NCBI RefSeq assembly: GCF_008330945.1
Contig: NZ_CP043488.1
Location: 868,001-932,000 of the forward strand
Direction: 5' to 3'
Length of the DNA stretch: 64,000 nucleotides
Origin: Labrys sp. KNU-23
GTDB taxonomy: Bacteria > Pseudomonadota > Alphaproteobacteria > Rhizobiales > Labraceae
Part shown: piece after piece, positions 37,585 to 45,165 of the stretch
Position numbering within the stretch: position 1 is the stretch's first letter
How the letters are laid out: each line of letters begins with the position of its first letter
Translations under genes and position numbers: made by a program
The notes under the pieces: model-generated
Databases searched by the model: none
Told to the model about the DNA's origin: nothing
What the model saw: the letters and a program-made list of their open reading frames with translations, nothing else

Positions 37585-37943
37585 GTCGAAGTCCCCACAA
37601 TGGCGACGCCCACGGCGATGAGGGCGGTTCCAAACCAGCGTCGGCGCGACACCGGTTCCTTGAGAATGAAGCGGCTGGCGAGCGCGATGCCGCAATAGGA
37701 GAGGCTCGCCAGTGGGAAGGCCAGGCTCAGCGGCATGCGCGACAGCACGAACAGCCAGGCGCCGATCTCGATGGCGTAGGTCGCCACCCCCAGCCAGATC
37801 AGGGGCGTGGTCGCGACCTTGAGCCAGACCGGACGGGACGAATCCCCGCCCGTGAGGCCGTCGAGGCCAGCCTTGAAGCAGAGCTGTCCGACGATGTCGC
37901 ACAGGATGGTGCCGGCGAGGACGAGAAAGGCGAAACCGTTCAT
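37581..37943 (-). CDS. small EamA/SMR-type transporter, ArnE/ArnF-like (second copy)
   Basis: Four-helix inner-membrane protein of 120 residues. It opens FAFLVLAGTILCDIVGQLCFKAGL, with the membrane signature SRMPLSLAFPLASLSYCG (PLS-x-x-x-P) and a final helix TALIAVGVAIVG. The motif is shared with the SMR gene at 35154, but the two are not near-identical, as expected of heterodimer partners such as ArnE/ArnF. The start at 37943 overlaps the stop of the ureohydrolase gene by four bases. Confidence 0.85.
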   Translation of the reverse strand: MNGFAFLVLAGTILCDIVGQLCFKAGLDGLTGGDSSRPVWLKVATTPLIWLGVATYAIEIGAWLFVLSRMPLSLAFPLASLSYCGIALASRFILKEPVSRRRWFGTALIAVGVAIVGTST

Positions 37944-38854
37944 AGGGCAGCCTCGAAGGCAGCGATCAGCCGCTCGTTGGTATGGGCATTGACGGAGAGA
38001 TCGGGCTCGGCATCGGTCCGCGGCTGATCGAGGCGGGCTTCGATGAGCTTGAAAGGATTGCGGTGGCGGATCGGCGCGTATTCGCCGCAGATATCGGCGC
38101 CGACCACGCTGAAATTCGCTGCCAGGCGCCGAATGGCTTCGATCAGGCATTGCAATGGCAGGCCACCTTGGTCCCAATTGGTCACGGCTTCGGTCGGCGG
38201 CAACACGTCCTTGTCGATGGTGATCCAGATCCGTTCCGTCGGCACGCGCTCCACCAGGGCGCAAAGAAAGCCGCTCCAGTCCTGATCCACCAGATTGTGC
38301 CAGCGGATCAGACCGTCGGCAGCGACATGCCCGGCGCCGCTGCGGATGGCCTTACGCGTTTCCGAAGGACCATGCCACCAGGGGAAGAGTTCCAGCCGCC
38401 CGTTCGACAGCGCCTCCAGATTGGCCCCCTTGCGGTCGGGGCGCACCAGATCGTCGCTGCAGGGGCCGATGGTCATGACGCGCTCGACATGTGGCAGAGC
38501 CAGCGCCTCGTTGACCCAGGATCCGCAATGGCGGCGGGGCATGGTCCAGCACCAGTCGGGGTGATTGTCGAAATGGACCACGGTCAGCGGCCCCGGAGCC
38601 GAAGCGATGAAACTGGCGGTAAGGTGATGGAAATCACCCGAGCCGACCAGGGTCAGCGCCGGCCCGGATGAAGTGGGCAAGCTTGCCCAGAAACTCTCGA
38701 AGGCGGCATAGGTCTGGCGGCGTGCCCACAGGCGCAAGGCAGGACCGAGCGAGCGCAGATCATGCAGCACCGCCTGGCCGGACTGCAGGCGCCGGGCGAT
38801 CGGCCCCTGGCCAGGCAGGCTGCCGTCGAGATCCAGGATCCTGATCGGCATCAT
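37940..38854 (-). CDS. ureohydrolase (arginase/agmatinase)-fold protein
   Basis: Protein of 304 residues with the binuclear-metal motifs of the arginase superfamily in order: VGSGDFHHLT (GGDHS equivalent), VVHFDNHPDW (DAHxD equivalent), and ITIDKDVLPPTEAVT (SxDxDxxDP equivalent). All the usual metal-ligand positions appear present, so it is probably a metal-dependent hydrolase of a guanidino or related C-N substrate; it departs strongly from true arginases around these motifs. The start at 38854 overlaps the HAD gene stop by four bases. It would act on the same unknown product as its neighbours. Confidence 0.75.
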   Translation of the reverse strand: MMPIRILDLDGSLPGQGPIARRLQSGQAVLHDLRSLGPALRLWARRQTYAAFESFWASLPTSSGPALTLVGSGDFHHLTASFIASAPGPLTVVHFDNHPDWCWTMPRRHCGSWVNEALALPHVERVMTIGPCSDDLVRPDRKGANLEALSNGRLELFPWWHGPSETRKAIRSGAGHVAADGLIRWHNLVDQDWSGFLCALVERVPTERIWITIDKDVLPPTEAVTNWDQGGLPLQCLIEAIRRLAANFSVVGADICGEYAPIRHRNPFKLIEARLDQPRTDAEPDLSVNAHTNERLIAAFEAAL

Positions 38855-39618
38855 GGCAGCACCCTGCCTGGGATGCAGGCCTCGAGCAGGACAGCATGTT
38901 TTTCCTGCCCGAGGAAGGCGCCGCTGGGAGCGTGTATGGGCAGGTCGGCCAAGCCGGCGACGCCGAAGTTTGGCAGCCGCTCGGCCAGGAGCCGGGTGAC
39001 CTCGGCAAAATCCGCATAAGGCAGGTGCACGATACCGTTGGCCCGGCAGTGCTCCCGCAGGCCTGCCTTGGCAAAGACGAGATCGACGACCCCGGCGGCG
39101 CAGTAGTCGGAACGTCCGTCGCCGATCAGGATGGTGGTGTGCGCCTCCGCGCTGCCCGCCGAACGCACGGCTTCGCATTTGCAGGTTCCGGCCGCGGAAC
39201 GACAGGCCGGAGAGGCATGCGGGCTGAGCATGGCATGACGGTCTTCGGCCAGGAACATCAGGCGGTTGGCGATAACAGGCAGGTCCCCCAGGCCAACGCG
39301 CGAAAGGATGCGCTGGATGGCATAGTCGAGGCCGTCGCTGACGATGGTCGGCTCGATGTCATGGTCCCGGCAGAACGCGACGAAATCGACGAAGCCGGGA
39401 TCGATGTCGACGGCGTCGAGCAATCGGTCGAGGGCAGGGCGGCTGCAATGCAGGAGCGCGACCTGGCGCGCCATGCAATCGGCGGAGCCGATCAGGCCGG
39501 CCTGCCACTGGGCTTCGATATCGCGCCAGCCGGGAGCTGCGAAGGCTTCGAGCAGCATGTCGGTCACGTCGCTGGTCGCAATCGTTCCGTCGAAGTCGCA
39601 ATATATCCGATACGCCAT
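38851..39618 (-). CDS. HAD-superfamily phosphatase, MtnX/SerB-like
   Basis: Cytosolic phosphatase of 255 residues. Motif I IYCDFDGTIATSD (nucleophile Asp8), motif II TIVSDGLDYAI, and motif III/IV LIGDGRSDYCAA identify a HAD phosphatase related to MtnX and phosphoserine phosphatase. First gene of the minus-strand operon. The start at 39618 is chosen because the sigma-54 promoter at 39656-39670 would begin transcription near 39644, excluding longer in-frame starts such as 39654. The substrate, a small phosphomonoester, is unknown. Confidence 0.85.
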   Translation of the reverse strand: MAYRIYCDFDGTIATSDVTDMLLEAFAAPGWRDIEAQWQAGLIGSADCMARQVALLHCSRPALDRLLDAVDIDPGFVDFVAFCRDHDIEPTIVSDGLDYAIQRILSRVGLGDLPVIANRLMFLAEDRHAMLSPHASPACRSAAGTCKCEAVRSAGSAEAHTTILIGDGRSDYCAAGVVDLVFAKAGLREHCRANGIVHLPYADFAEVTRLLAERLPNFGVAGLADLPIHAPSGAFLGQEKHAVLLEACIPGRVLP

Positions 39619-39655
39619 TTCACGATCCGCTGGCAGAAGGTTTGCCTCCTGCATG

Positions 39656-39670
39656 GCAAGATGCGTGCCA
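39656..39670 (-). promoter_or_regulatory. sigma-54 promoter of the minus-strand operon
   Basis: On the minus strand TGGCACG (39670-39664), CATC, then TTGC (39659-39656): every invariant base of the TGGCACG-N4-TTGC -24/-12 consensus is present with the required GG-N10-GC spacing. A start site near 39644 gives a 26-nt leader to the HAD gene. Confidence 0.8.
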
Positions 39671-39741
39671 TGCCGCTTTTCCTTCGCCAGGACCGCAAGA
39701 TTGGCGCGTCGCTCCGCCCAGCGCCGGCCTTCCTCCAAATT

Positions 39742-39766
39742 GCGAGCTACAAGTTTTGTAGCTCGC
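39742..39766. promoter_or_regulatory. perfect 11-3-11 palindrome, candidate enhancer site for the sigma-54 regulator
   Basis: GCGAGCTACAA (39742-39752), GTT, TTGTAGCTCGC (39756-39766) form a perfect inverted repeat. Its centre is about 85 bp from the minus-strand -24 element and about 117 bp from the plus-strand one, the usual range for NtrC-type enhancers. No other copy was noticed in the window. Confidence 0.65.
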
Positions 39767-39868
39767 GTCATGAAATGTCGGGGCGATGATCGGCACCACA
39801 TCTGCCGCCACGGCGGGCAATGGGCCGAAAACCACGGTGGAAGGCGGACATTCCAGGCTTTGGCGATC

Positions 39869-39884
39869 TTGGCACGTTCCTTGC
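39869..39884 (+). promoter_or_regulatory. sigma-54 promoter of the desaturase operon
   Basis: TTGGCACG-TTCC-TTGC matches the -24/-12 consensus at every invariant base (GG at 39871-39872, GC at 39883-39884, 10 bp between). Predicted start near 39896, about 50 nt before the desaturase ATG. Confidence 0.8.
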
Positions 39885-39945
39885 GGTTGGTGCGGCAGCC
39901 GCTCTGTTGGTTGCCTGCCAGGCGACCGAACCAGGAACGTTCAAG

Positions 39946-40800
39946 ATGCGCATTCTGCAATATTCAACATGGGACTGGGTACCCGTAGTACTCGGCACCG
40001 CTCATTTCCTTGCCGTGATCGGGCTGTTTCTCGCCTTTCCGCATTTGTCGTGGTGGAGCTTCATCTGCCTGGCGCTGATCTATTCGCTGTCGATATCGTG
40101 GAACATCAACAGTATATCCCACAACTTCATTCATAATTCGTTCTTTGCCAGCCAGACCTTGAATGTCGCCTTCAGCTTCATGCTTTCGATTACGCTCGGC
40201 TTTTCGCAGATCATGTACAATTTCGTCCATATGCGCCATCACAGCGGCAATATGGATCGCCCCGACGGCAGCGGAAAGACGATTGATTATCTGTCGATCT
40301 ACAAGCATGGCCATGACGGCAAGCCCGAAAATGTCTGGGCCTATACCTTCCTGAGCTATTTTCGCGATGACCCGGCCGAGATCCTCAGGGCCATGGCGGT
40401 CAGGCGTCCGGGCGAGGCCCGGCAGGCCAAGTTCGAACTTGCCGTGATGATCGGATTCTACCTGGTGCTGGCGCTGCTCGACTGGCGCTTCATCGTCTGC
40501 ATGCTGCCCTTCAACTATCTGGGCCAGTGCCTGTCGTCCCTCAACGGCTATTACGAGCATTTCGGCGGCGATCCGGAAAAACCGCTGGCCTGGGGCGTGA
40601 GCACCTATGAAAAGGTCTACAACTGGACCTGGATGAACAATGGCTACCACGCCGAGCATCACTACAGGCCCAAGGTCCACTGGACCAAGATGCCGGAGCT
40701 CCACCGCAACATTGCCGCGGAGCAGGAACAGGCCGGCACGCGGGTGATCCGCCCACCCCATCCCCTCGGCTTCCTCGACGCCGACCTCGCCCAGCATTGA
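39946..40800 (+). CDS. membrane fatty acid desaturase-like di-iron enzyme
   Basis: Integral membrane protein of 284 residues with the three histidine boxes of the FA-desaturase fold: ISHNFIHNSF (HxxxH), FVHMRHHSGN (HxxHH) and NGYHAEHHYRP (HxxHH). Several hydrophobic helices lie between (for example VVLGTAHFLAVIGLFLAF). It would introduce a double bond or hydroxyl into an acyl chain or related lipid. The ATG at 39946 is chosen because the sigma-54 start site near 39896 rules out much longer forms. First gene of the plus-strand arm; a class III aminotransferase and PAP2 follow. Confidence 0.88.
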   Translation: MRILQYSTWDWVPVVLGTAHFLAVIGLFLAFPHLSWWSFICLALIYSLSISWNINSISHNFIHNSFFASQTLNVAFSFMLSITLGFSQIMYNFVHMRHHSGNMDRPDGSGKTIDYLSIYKHGHDGKPENVWAYTFLSYFRDDPAEILRAMAVRRPGEARQAKFELAVMIGFYLVLALLDWRFIVCMLPFNYLGQCLSSLNGYYEHFGGDPEKPLAWGVSTYEKVYNWTWMNNGYHAEHHYRPKVHWTKMPELHRNIAAEQEQAGTRVIRPPHPLGFLDADLAQH

Positions 40801-40863
40801 GCCCGGGACCGCCCGTCGAAGGATGGGTCGGCCGCCAACTCCCTCTCCAATAGAGATAGTTCC

Positions 40864-42210
40864 GTGAATTTCATCAGCACCACCCTCACGCGTACCGCCA
40901 CCAGCGCCGCCCTGTTCGAAACGGCGCGCCATGTCATTCCGGGGGGCGTGAACTCGACCGCCCGGGCCCAATGGTCCGGGTGGCTGCCCTATCCTCTGTT
41001 CGTCGAGAAAGGCGAGGGATCGCGGCTCGTCGATGTCGACGGCAATCACTACATCGACTATTTGCTCGGGCTCGGCCCGATGATCCTCGGACATCGCCCA
41101 CCCAAGGTGACCCGCGCCGTCGTCGACTTCATCGAGCAGCGCGGCACCGTCTTCGCCCTACCGACGGCGGACGAGGCGGTTTTGGCCGAAAAGATCGTGG
41201 CCGCGGTACCCGGCGTCGAGCAGGCGCGCCTGTGCAATACCGGTACCGAAGCGGTACTCTACGCGACCCGCCTGGCGCGGGCCTTCACCAAAAAGCGCAA
41301 GATCATCCGCTTCGAGGGCATGTATCACGGCTTTTCCGACGGCGTGTATTGGAGCAAGCATCCGCCGATCGACAAGGCCGGACCGGACCACAGTCCCACG
41401 GCGGTCGCGCAGGGCCCCGGCATGCCGCGTGGCGTGGAAGAGAACCTGATCATCCTGCCCTGGAACGATGCACAGGTGCTGGCCGACGTTCTGGCCAGGC
41501 ATGGCGAGGATATCGCCGGCATCATCACCGAGCCGGTGATGTGCAACACCGGCTGTATCCTGCCCAAGCCCGGCTATCTCGCAACGATGCGCGATCTCGC
41601 CACCCGGCATGACGTCGTGCTGATCTTCGACGAGGTCATCACCGGCTTTCGGCTCGGCCTCGGCGGCGCCCAGGCGCGGTTCGGCATCCGGCCTGATTTG
41701 TCGGTGTTCGCCAAGGGGCTCGGCGGCGGCTTTCCGGTGGCGGCGCTCGGCGGCCGCAAGGAGATCATGAGCCTGGTCGCCGACGGCACCGTGTCGATGG
41801 CGGGCACCTATACGGCCAACGGCATTGCGGTTGCCGCCGCCAATGCGGCGCTGGACGAACTCGGCCAGGACGGCACCTATGAGCAACTGGATGCCGTCTC
41901 GGACGAATTGAGGACCGGCCTCGACCGCGTCCTGAAGCAGGCGGGGCTGCCTGCCTATACGGTCGGTCTCGGCCCCCTGATGCAGGTGTGGTTCGCCGAC
42001 AAGCCGATCCACAATTATCGCGATGCCGAGCGCTATGCCGACCAGGACCTGTTCCGGCGCTGGTTCGAGGGCATGTTGGAGCGCGGCGTGCTCTTCCATC
42101 CCGGCGCCTACGAAAACCTGTTCGTGTCGACGGCGCACAGCCGCGAGGACATCGCCGTGACGCTGGCGGCCGCCAAGGATGTCGCCGACAGCCTCGCACG
42201 GACGATGTGA
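40864..42210 (+). CDS. class III PLP aminotransferase, glutamate-1-semialdehyde-mutase-like
   Basis: PLP enzyme of 448 residues. GGVNSTARAQW near the start, CNTGTEAVLYATRLARA for the phosphate pocket, IFDEVITGFRLG with the cofactor aspartate, and the PLP lysine in VFAKGLGGGFPVAALGG. The overall form is that of GSA aminomutase-like members, but gene context (lipid desaturase, phosphatase) argues against heme synthesis. It probably aminates an aldehyde or ketone intermediate. GTG start at 40864 with weak GAGATAG upstream, 63 bp after the desaturase, so cotranscription is likely. Confidence 0.88.
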   Translation: MNFISTTLTRTATSAALFETARHVIPGGVNSTARAQWSGWLPYPLFVEKGEGSRLVDVDGNHYIDYLLGLGPMILGHRPPKVTRAVVDFIEQRGTVFALPTADEAVLAEKIVAAVPGVEQARLCNTGTEAVLYATRLARAFTKKRKIIRFEGMYHGFSDGVYWSKHPPIDKAGPDHSPTAVAQGPGMPRGVEENLIILPWNDAQVLADVLARHGEDIAGIITEPVMCNTGCILPKPGYLATMRDLATRHDVVLIFDEVITGFRLGLGGAQARFGIRPDLSVFAKGLGGGFPVAALGGRKEIMSLVADGTVSMAGTYTANGIAVAAANAALDELGQDGTYEQLDAVSDELRTGLDRVLKQAGLPAYTVGLGPLMQVWFADKPIHNYRDAERYADQDLFRRWFEGMLERGVLFHPGAYENLFVSTAHSREDIAVTLAAAKDVADSLARTM

Positions 42211-42276
42211 TCCATCCGGCTGCCGCTTGCTTTCCGCTGGCGGTGGCCGAAGTCTTTTCCACGTGATGACTGCAGA

Positions 42277-42867
42277 ATGACCCTGAACCAGACCCTGTTC
42301 GCGATCCTCAATGCGGGCTCGCCGGCCAGTGCGGCCGGCCTCGACATCGGCTATGTCGCCGCTGTCTTTCTGATCTTCAGCCTGCCCGCCAAGCTGATGA
42401 TCGACCGGCTATGGGGCAATTCGCGCCAGCGTGGTGCCGCGATGGCGGTTGTGGCCGCCGTCTTGTTGGCTCTGGGAATCAATTTGTTGATCTCGGTCGG
42501 GGTTCAGATACCCAGGCCGCACGAGGCGGGGATCGGGCACAGCTATCTGGCGCATGCTGCCGACAGCTCGTTTCCCAGCGATCACGCGACAGTCCTGTTC
42601 GCCGCGGCCTGGGCTTTTGCGTTCGCAGGACGGGCGGCCAGCGCCTGGCTGTTTGCCGGCATCGGGCTGATGGTCGGTTGGGCGCGCATCTATCTCGGTG
42701 TGCATTACCCTCTCGACATTTTCGGCGGTGCGCTGAGCGGCCTGACGGGAGCCTTGTTGTCGCGAGGCCTGATGGTGCTCGCGGGAACTTGGCTGCTCGC
42801 CTTCGCCGAGGCCTTGTATCATCGTCTTTTCTCCGTGCTGATCCGGGCCGGATGGGTGCGCGCGTAA
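42277..42867 (+). CDS. PAP2-family phosphatase (undecaprenyl-diphosphatase-like)
   Basis: Integral membrane phosphatase of 196 residues. PAP2 signature motifs are present: SFPSDHATVLFAA (motif 2) and the histidine motif WARIYLGVHYPLDIFGGA (motif 3). Motif 1 is represented loosely by IPRPHEAG. The form resembles BcrC-like undecaprenyl-pyrophosphate or lipid-phosphate phosphatases. Third gene of the plus-strand arm, 66 bp after the aminotransferase. With two ArnE/F-like proteins in the divergent operon, it could remove phosphate from a lipid carrier. Confidence 0.88.
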   Translation: MTLNQTLFAILNAGSPASAAGLDIGYVAAVFLIFSLPAKLMIDRLWGNSRQRGAAMAVVAAVLLALGINLLISVGVQIPRPHEAGIGHSYLAHAADSSFPSDHATVLFAAAWAFAFAGRAASAWLFAGIGLMVGWARIYLGVHYPLDIFGGALSGLTGALLSRGLMVLAGTWLLAFAEALYHRLFSVLIRAGWVRA

Positions 42868-42884
42868 TCCCGGCCTGCCGACAG

Positions 42885-42901
42885 GCACGGATCATCCGTG
42901 C
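42885..42901. terminator. hairpin between convergent PAP2 and TrxB-like genes
   Basis: GCACGGA-TCA-TCCGTGC is a perfect 7-bp stem 18 bp after the PAP2 stop, overlapping the last codons of the convergent gene. There is no T tract, so its role as a terminator is tentative. Confidence 0.35.
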
Positions 42902-43851
42902 GTAGCGTTATCGAAGACAAGGGAGCGGTGCGCGGACACACCCGCCATCACACCCGCCGCGGACGCCATCGTCGCATTCGCCATCATGCTGGTGACATCG
43001 CCCGCGGCAAAGACGCCCTCGATGCTGGTGCGCTTCTGGTCGTCGACGCTGATGAGGGGCCCGAGGGGGCCATCCTCGATACGGCATCCGAGCTGCTCGG
43101 CAAGTGGCGACGTCAAACGGGTTCGAGGCGCCGTGAAAACGGCTTCGACCGGCACCGTCAGGCCATTCGCGGACCGGACGGTCTCGATCGCCGTGCCGGA
43201 GCCGAGGATCTCGACGATCGGGCTGCGCTTGACCTCGATGTTACGGGCGTGGAACAACGGCAGGAGTTCCTCATCCGGCTCGAACCGGCCCTGGGTGAAA
43301 TAGACCGTCGGGCCCCAGTCCGAGACGAGGACGGCCTGATGCGCGGACATCGGATGGTTGGCGATCACGCCGAGGCGGCGATCCGCAACCTCGTAACCGT
43401 GACAATAGGGACAGCTGAAGATGGAAAGGCCCCAGCGCTCGCGCATGCCGGCGATCTCCGGCAGGTCGTCACCGACACCGGTCGCCAGGATCAGCCGCCG
43501 GCCGCGCGCGGTGCCGTTCTTACCCAGATCGATTTTGAAGAGATCGCCATGCTTGCGTGCCTGCAGGGCCTGTCCAGCACGAAAACTGAAAGTCGGATAG
43601 GCGGAGAGCTGGGTAAGGGCGGTGCCGATGATCTCGCGCGGCGGCCGTCCATCCTGTCCGAGAAAACCATGAGCGTTCTCGACGAAGCGGTTTCGCGGCT
43701 GGCCAGCATCGATGAGAAGCACACGGCGCCGGGCGCGGGCGAGCTGCATTGCCGCGGAAACGCCGGCAAAACTGCCGCCGATGATGATGACGTCGTGATC
43801 AGCGGCGTGATGAGGGCGGTCGATAGCGTCGAGAGGCGATGCGGCGGTCAT
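42892..43851 (-). CDS. thioredoxin-reductase-like FAD oxidoreductase
   Basis: NAD(P)/FAD-dependent oxidoreductase of 319 residues. N-terminal FAD loop DVIIIGGSFAGVSAAMQLARA, redox motif IFSCPYCHGYEV (CxxC), and C-terminal FAD-binding FAAGDVTSMM. The CPYCHG form and length resemble stand-alone TrxB-like proteins whose partner is not always thioredoxin. Divergent from an Rrf2-family regulator with a palindrome in the gap; likely its target. Convergent with the PAP2 gene. Confidence 0.88.
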   Translation of the reverse strand: MTAASPLDAIDRPHHAADHDVIIIGGSFAGVSAAMQLARARRRVLLIDAGQPRNRFVENAHGFLGQDGRPPREIIGTALTQLSAYPTFSFRAGQALQARKHGDLFKIDLGKNGTARGRRLILATGVGDDLPEIAGMRERWGLSIFSCPYCHGYEVADRRLGVIANHPMSAHQAVLVSDWGPTVYFTQGRFEPDEELLPLFHARNIEVKRSPIVEILGSGTAIETVRSANGLTVPVEAVFTAPRTRLTSPLAEQLGCRIEDGPLGPLISVDDQKRTSIEGVFAAGDVTSMMANATMASAAGVMAGVSAHRSLVFDNATHG

Positions 43852-43909
43852 TGAAGCACCTGTAGGCGTGGAGTTGGGAAATGGTTCACTGGCATGCCCG
43901 CCAGATTCG

Positions 43910-43931
43910 TATCATTAAGAGTTACATGATA
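43910..43931. promoter_or_regulatory. candidate Rrf2 operator between TrxB-like and Rrf2 genes
   Basis: TATCA-N12-TGATA, part of GTATCATTAAGAGTTACATGATATC, is a dyad in the AT-rich stretch shared by the two divergent genes (43852-44058). The rest of the gap holds AACTTTTATTGTTACGAGAC with no clear motif. Assigned by position and symmetry only. Confidence 0.35.
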
Positions 43932-44058
43932 TCCAGGCTACACCAGAACGCAACTTTTATTGTTACGAGACTATATTCCGGCTATCTCTGCAGCGGCGGC
44001 ATGCCCTCACAACGGCGCAATTGCCGGACCGGGGACGCCGGAAGGAAAGGGAACGCAA

Positions 44059-44523
44059 ATGGCTCGCGACAGCCGGCTGTCACGCATGCTCCATGTGCTG
44101 CTTCATATCGATCAGGCCGAGCGCGGCCTGACCTCGGACGAGATCGGCAGGATGCTCGACACCAATCCCGTCGTGATCCGACGCACCATGGCCGGCCTGA
44201 GGGAGCAGGGCTATGTGACGTCGGAGAAAGGCCATGGCGGTGGCTGGAAACTGGCCCGGCCCCTCGATCAATTCACGTTGCGCGATGTCTATGCCGCCAT
44301 TGGCGAACCACCCATATTCGCCCTGGGCCTGGCCGAGGACCACCCGCAATGCCTGGTCGAGCAGGCTGTCAACGCCCGTCTCGACGATGCACTCGGCAAG
44401 GCACGCCAATTGCTGCTCGATCAGTTCGCCAAGGTGACGCTGGCGGATCTCTCCGGCGATTTCCAGGCGCGCCTGGCAGCTCATGGCCGCCCCCGGTGCG
44501 AGGGACACCGGGAGGAACGCTAG
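44059..44523 (+). CDS. Rrf2-family transcriptional regulator
   Basis: Rrf2 winged-helix regulator of 154 residues. HTH region DEIGRMLDTNPVVIRRTMAGL, then EKGHGGGWKLARPLDQFTL, the family wing with its LARP block. The three clustered cysteines of Fe-S types (IscR, NsrR) are missing: only one Cys (HPQCLVE) lies at the usual place. It is therefore probably a redox or ligand sensor of the YwnA type. The ATG at 44059 follows GGAAAGGGAA. Divergent from the thioredoxin-reductase-like gene, an arrangement seen elsewhere for this pair. Confidence 0.85.
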   Translation: MARDSRLSRMLHVLLHIDQAERGLTSDEIGRMLDTNPVVIRRTMAGLREQGYVTSEKGHGGGWKLARPLDQFTLRDVYAAIGEPPIFALGLAEDHPQCLVEQAVNARLDDALGKARQLLLDQFAKVTLADLSGDFQARLAAHGRPRCEGHREER

Positions 44524-44553
44524 GACGGCCCGCTGCGCCGGTGAGCTGGGAAC

Positions 44554-45027
44554 TCAGTCCGTCTGCTTCGTATCAGCTCCACCCGGCGGGCTGCGGACCA
44601 ATGTGTCCTGCGCGCCGAGCACGCGTCCGTCCTGAGCGCGAAGCTCAAGCCTGCGCACGGGCAGAGCAGTCTTCTTGTCGACCAGCAGTACATGCGCTTC
44701 GTCCGGCTCGAAGAAGAAATCCTCTCCCCATTGCCGCAGGGCGACCAGAACCAGGAACAGGCCGCGGCCCTTCTCCGTCAGGATATATTCGTGATGGGGG
44801 CTGCCATCGCTGGCGGGCACCAGATCCATGATGCCGTGGCTCACCAGATTGCGCAGCCGCGCCGAGAGGATATTCTTGGCCAGGCCGAGATTTTTCTGAA
44901 ATTCGCCGAACCGGCGCAAGCCGTCGAAGGCGTCGCGCACGATCAGCAAAGACCACCAGTCACCGATTGCGTCCAGCGGCCTGGCGACGCCGCACAGGGA
45001 GTCCTGGTGGCTTATCCTCTTGGCCAT
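44554..45027 (-). CDS. HxlR-family transcriptional regulator
   Basis: HxlR winged-helix repressor of about 157 residues. Typical opening SLCGVARPLDAIGDWWSLLIVRDAF and FGEFQKNLGLAKNILSARL, then HHEYILTEKGRGL. The cysteine in SLCG near residue 10 is the redox/electrophile-sensing position found in some HxlR proteins. Divergent from a dehalogenase-like hydrolase; a 13-bp palindrome lies in the gap. The start at 45027 (MAKR) is used; an ATG at 45072 would add 15 residues without a ribosome site. Confidence 0.85.
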   Translation of the reverse strand: MAKRISHQDSLCGVARPLDAIGDWWSLLIVRDAFDGLRRFGEFQKNLGLAKNILSARLRNLVSHGIMDLVPASDGSPHHEYILTEKGRGLFLVLVALRQWGEDFFFEPDEAHVLLVDKKTALPVRRLELRAQDGRVLGAQDTLVRSPPGGADTKQTD

Positions 45028-45132
45028 GACGCTTGTCCATCCATTGTTGGCGCCGGGGTTTGCTCCACCCATTTCTGGGATGTCTCTTCATCCATACCAT
45101 ATGAGTTGCAAACTAAAACCATAAGATTTAGA

Positions 45133-45165
45133 GCATCCATGGTTTCAATCTAAAACCATGGATGC
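45133..45165. promoter_or_regulatory. perfect 13-bp inverted repeat, probable HxlR operator
   Basis: GCATCCATGGTTT (45133-45145), CAATCTA, AAACCATGGATGC (45153-45165). The inner TGGTTT-N7-AAACCA half-site recurs as CTAAAACCAT near 45113. The palindrome overlaps the first possible start of the hydrolase and lies about 105 bp from the HxlR start, fitting repression and autoregulation. Confidence 0.65.

Noticed and set aside
40864-42210. Calling the class III aminotransferase hemL
   Set aside because: Motifs are GSA-like, but lipid-operon context and divergence around the substrate side argue for another amine product.
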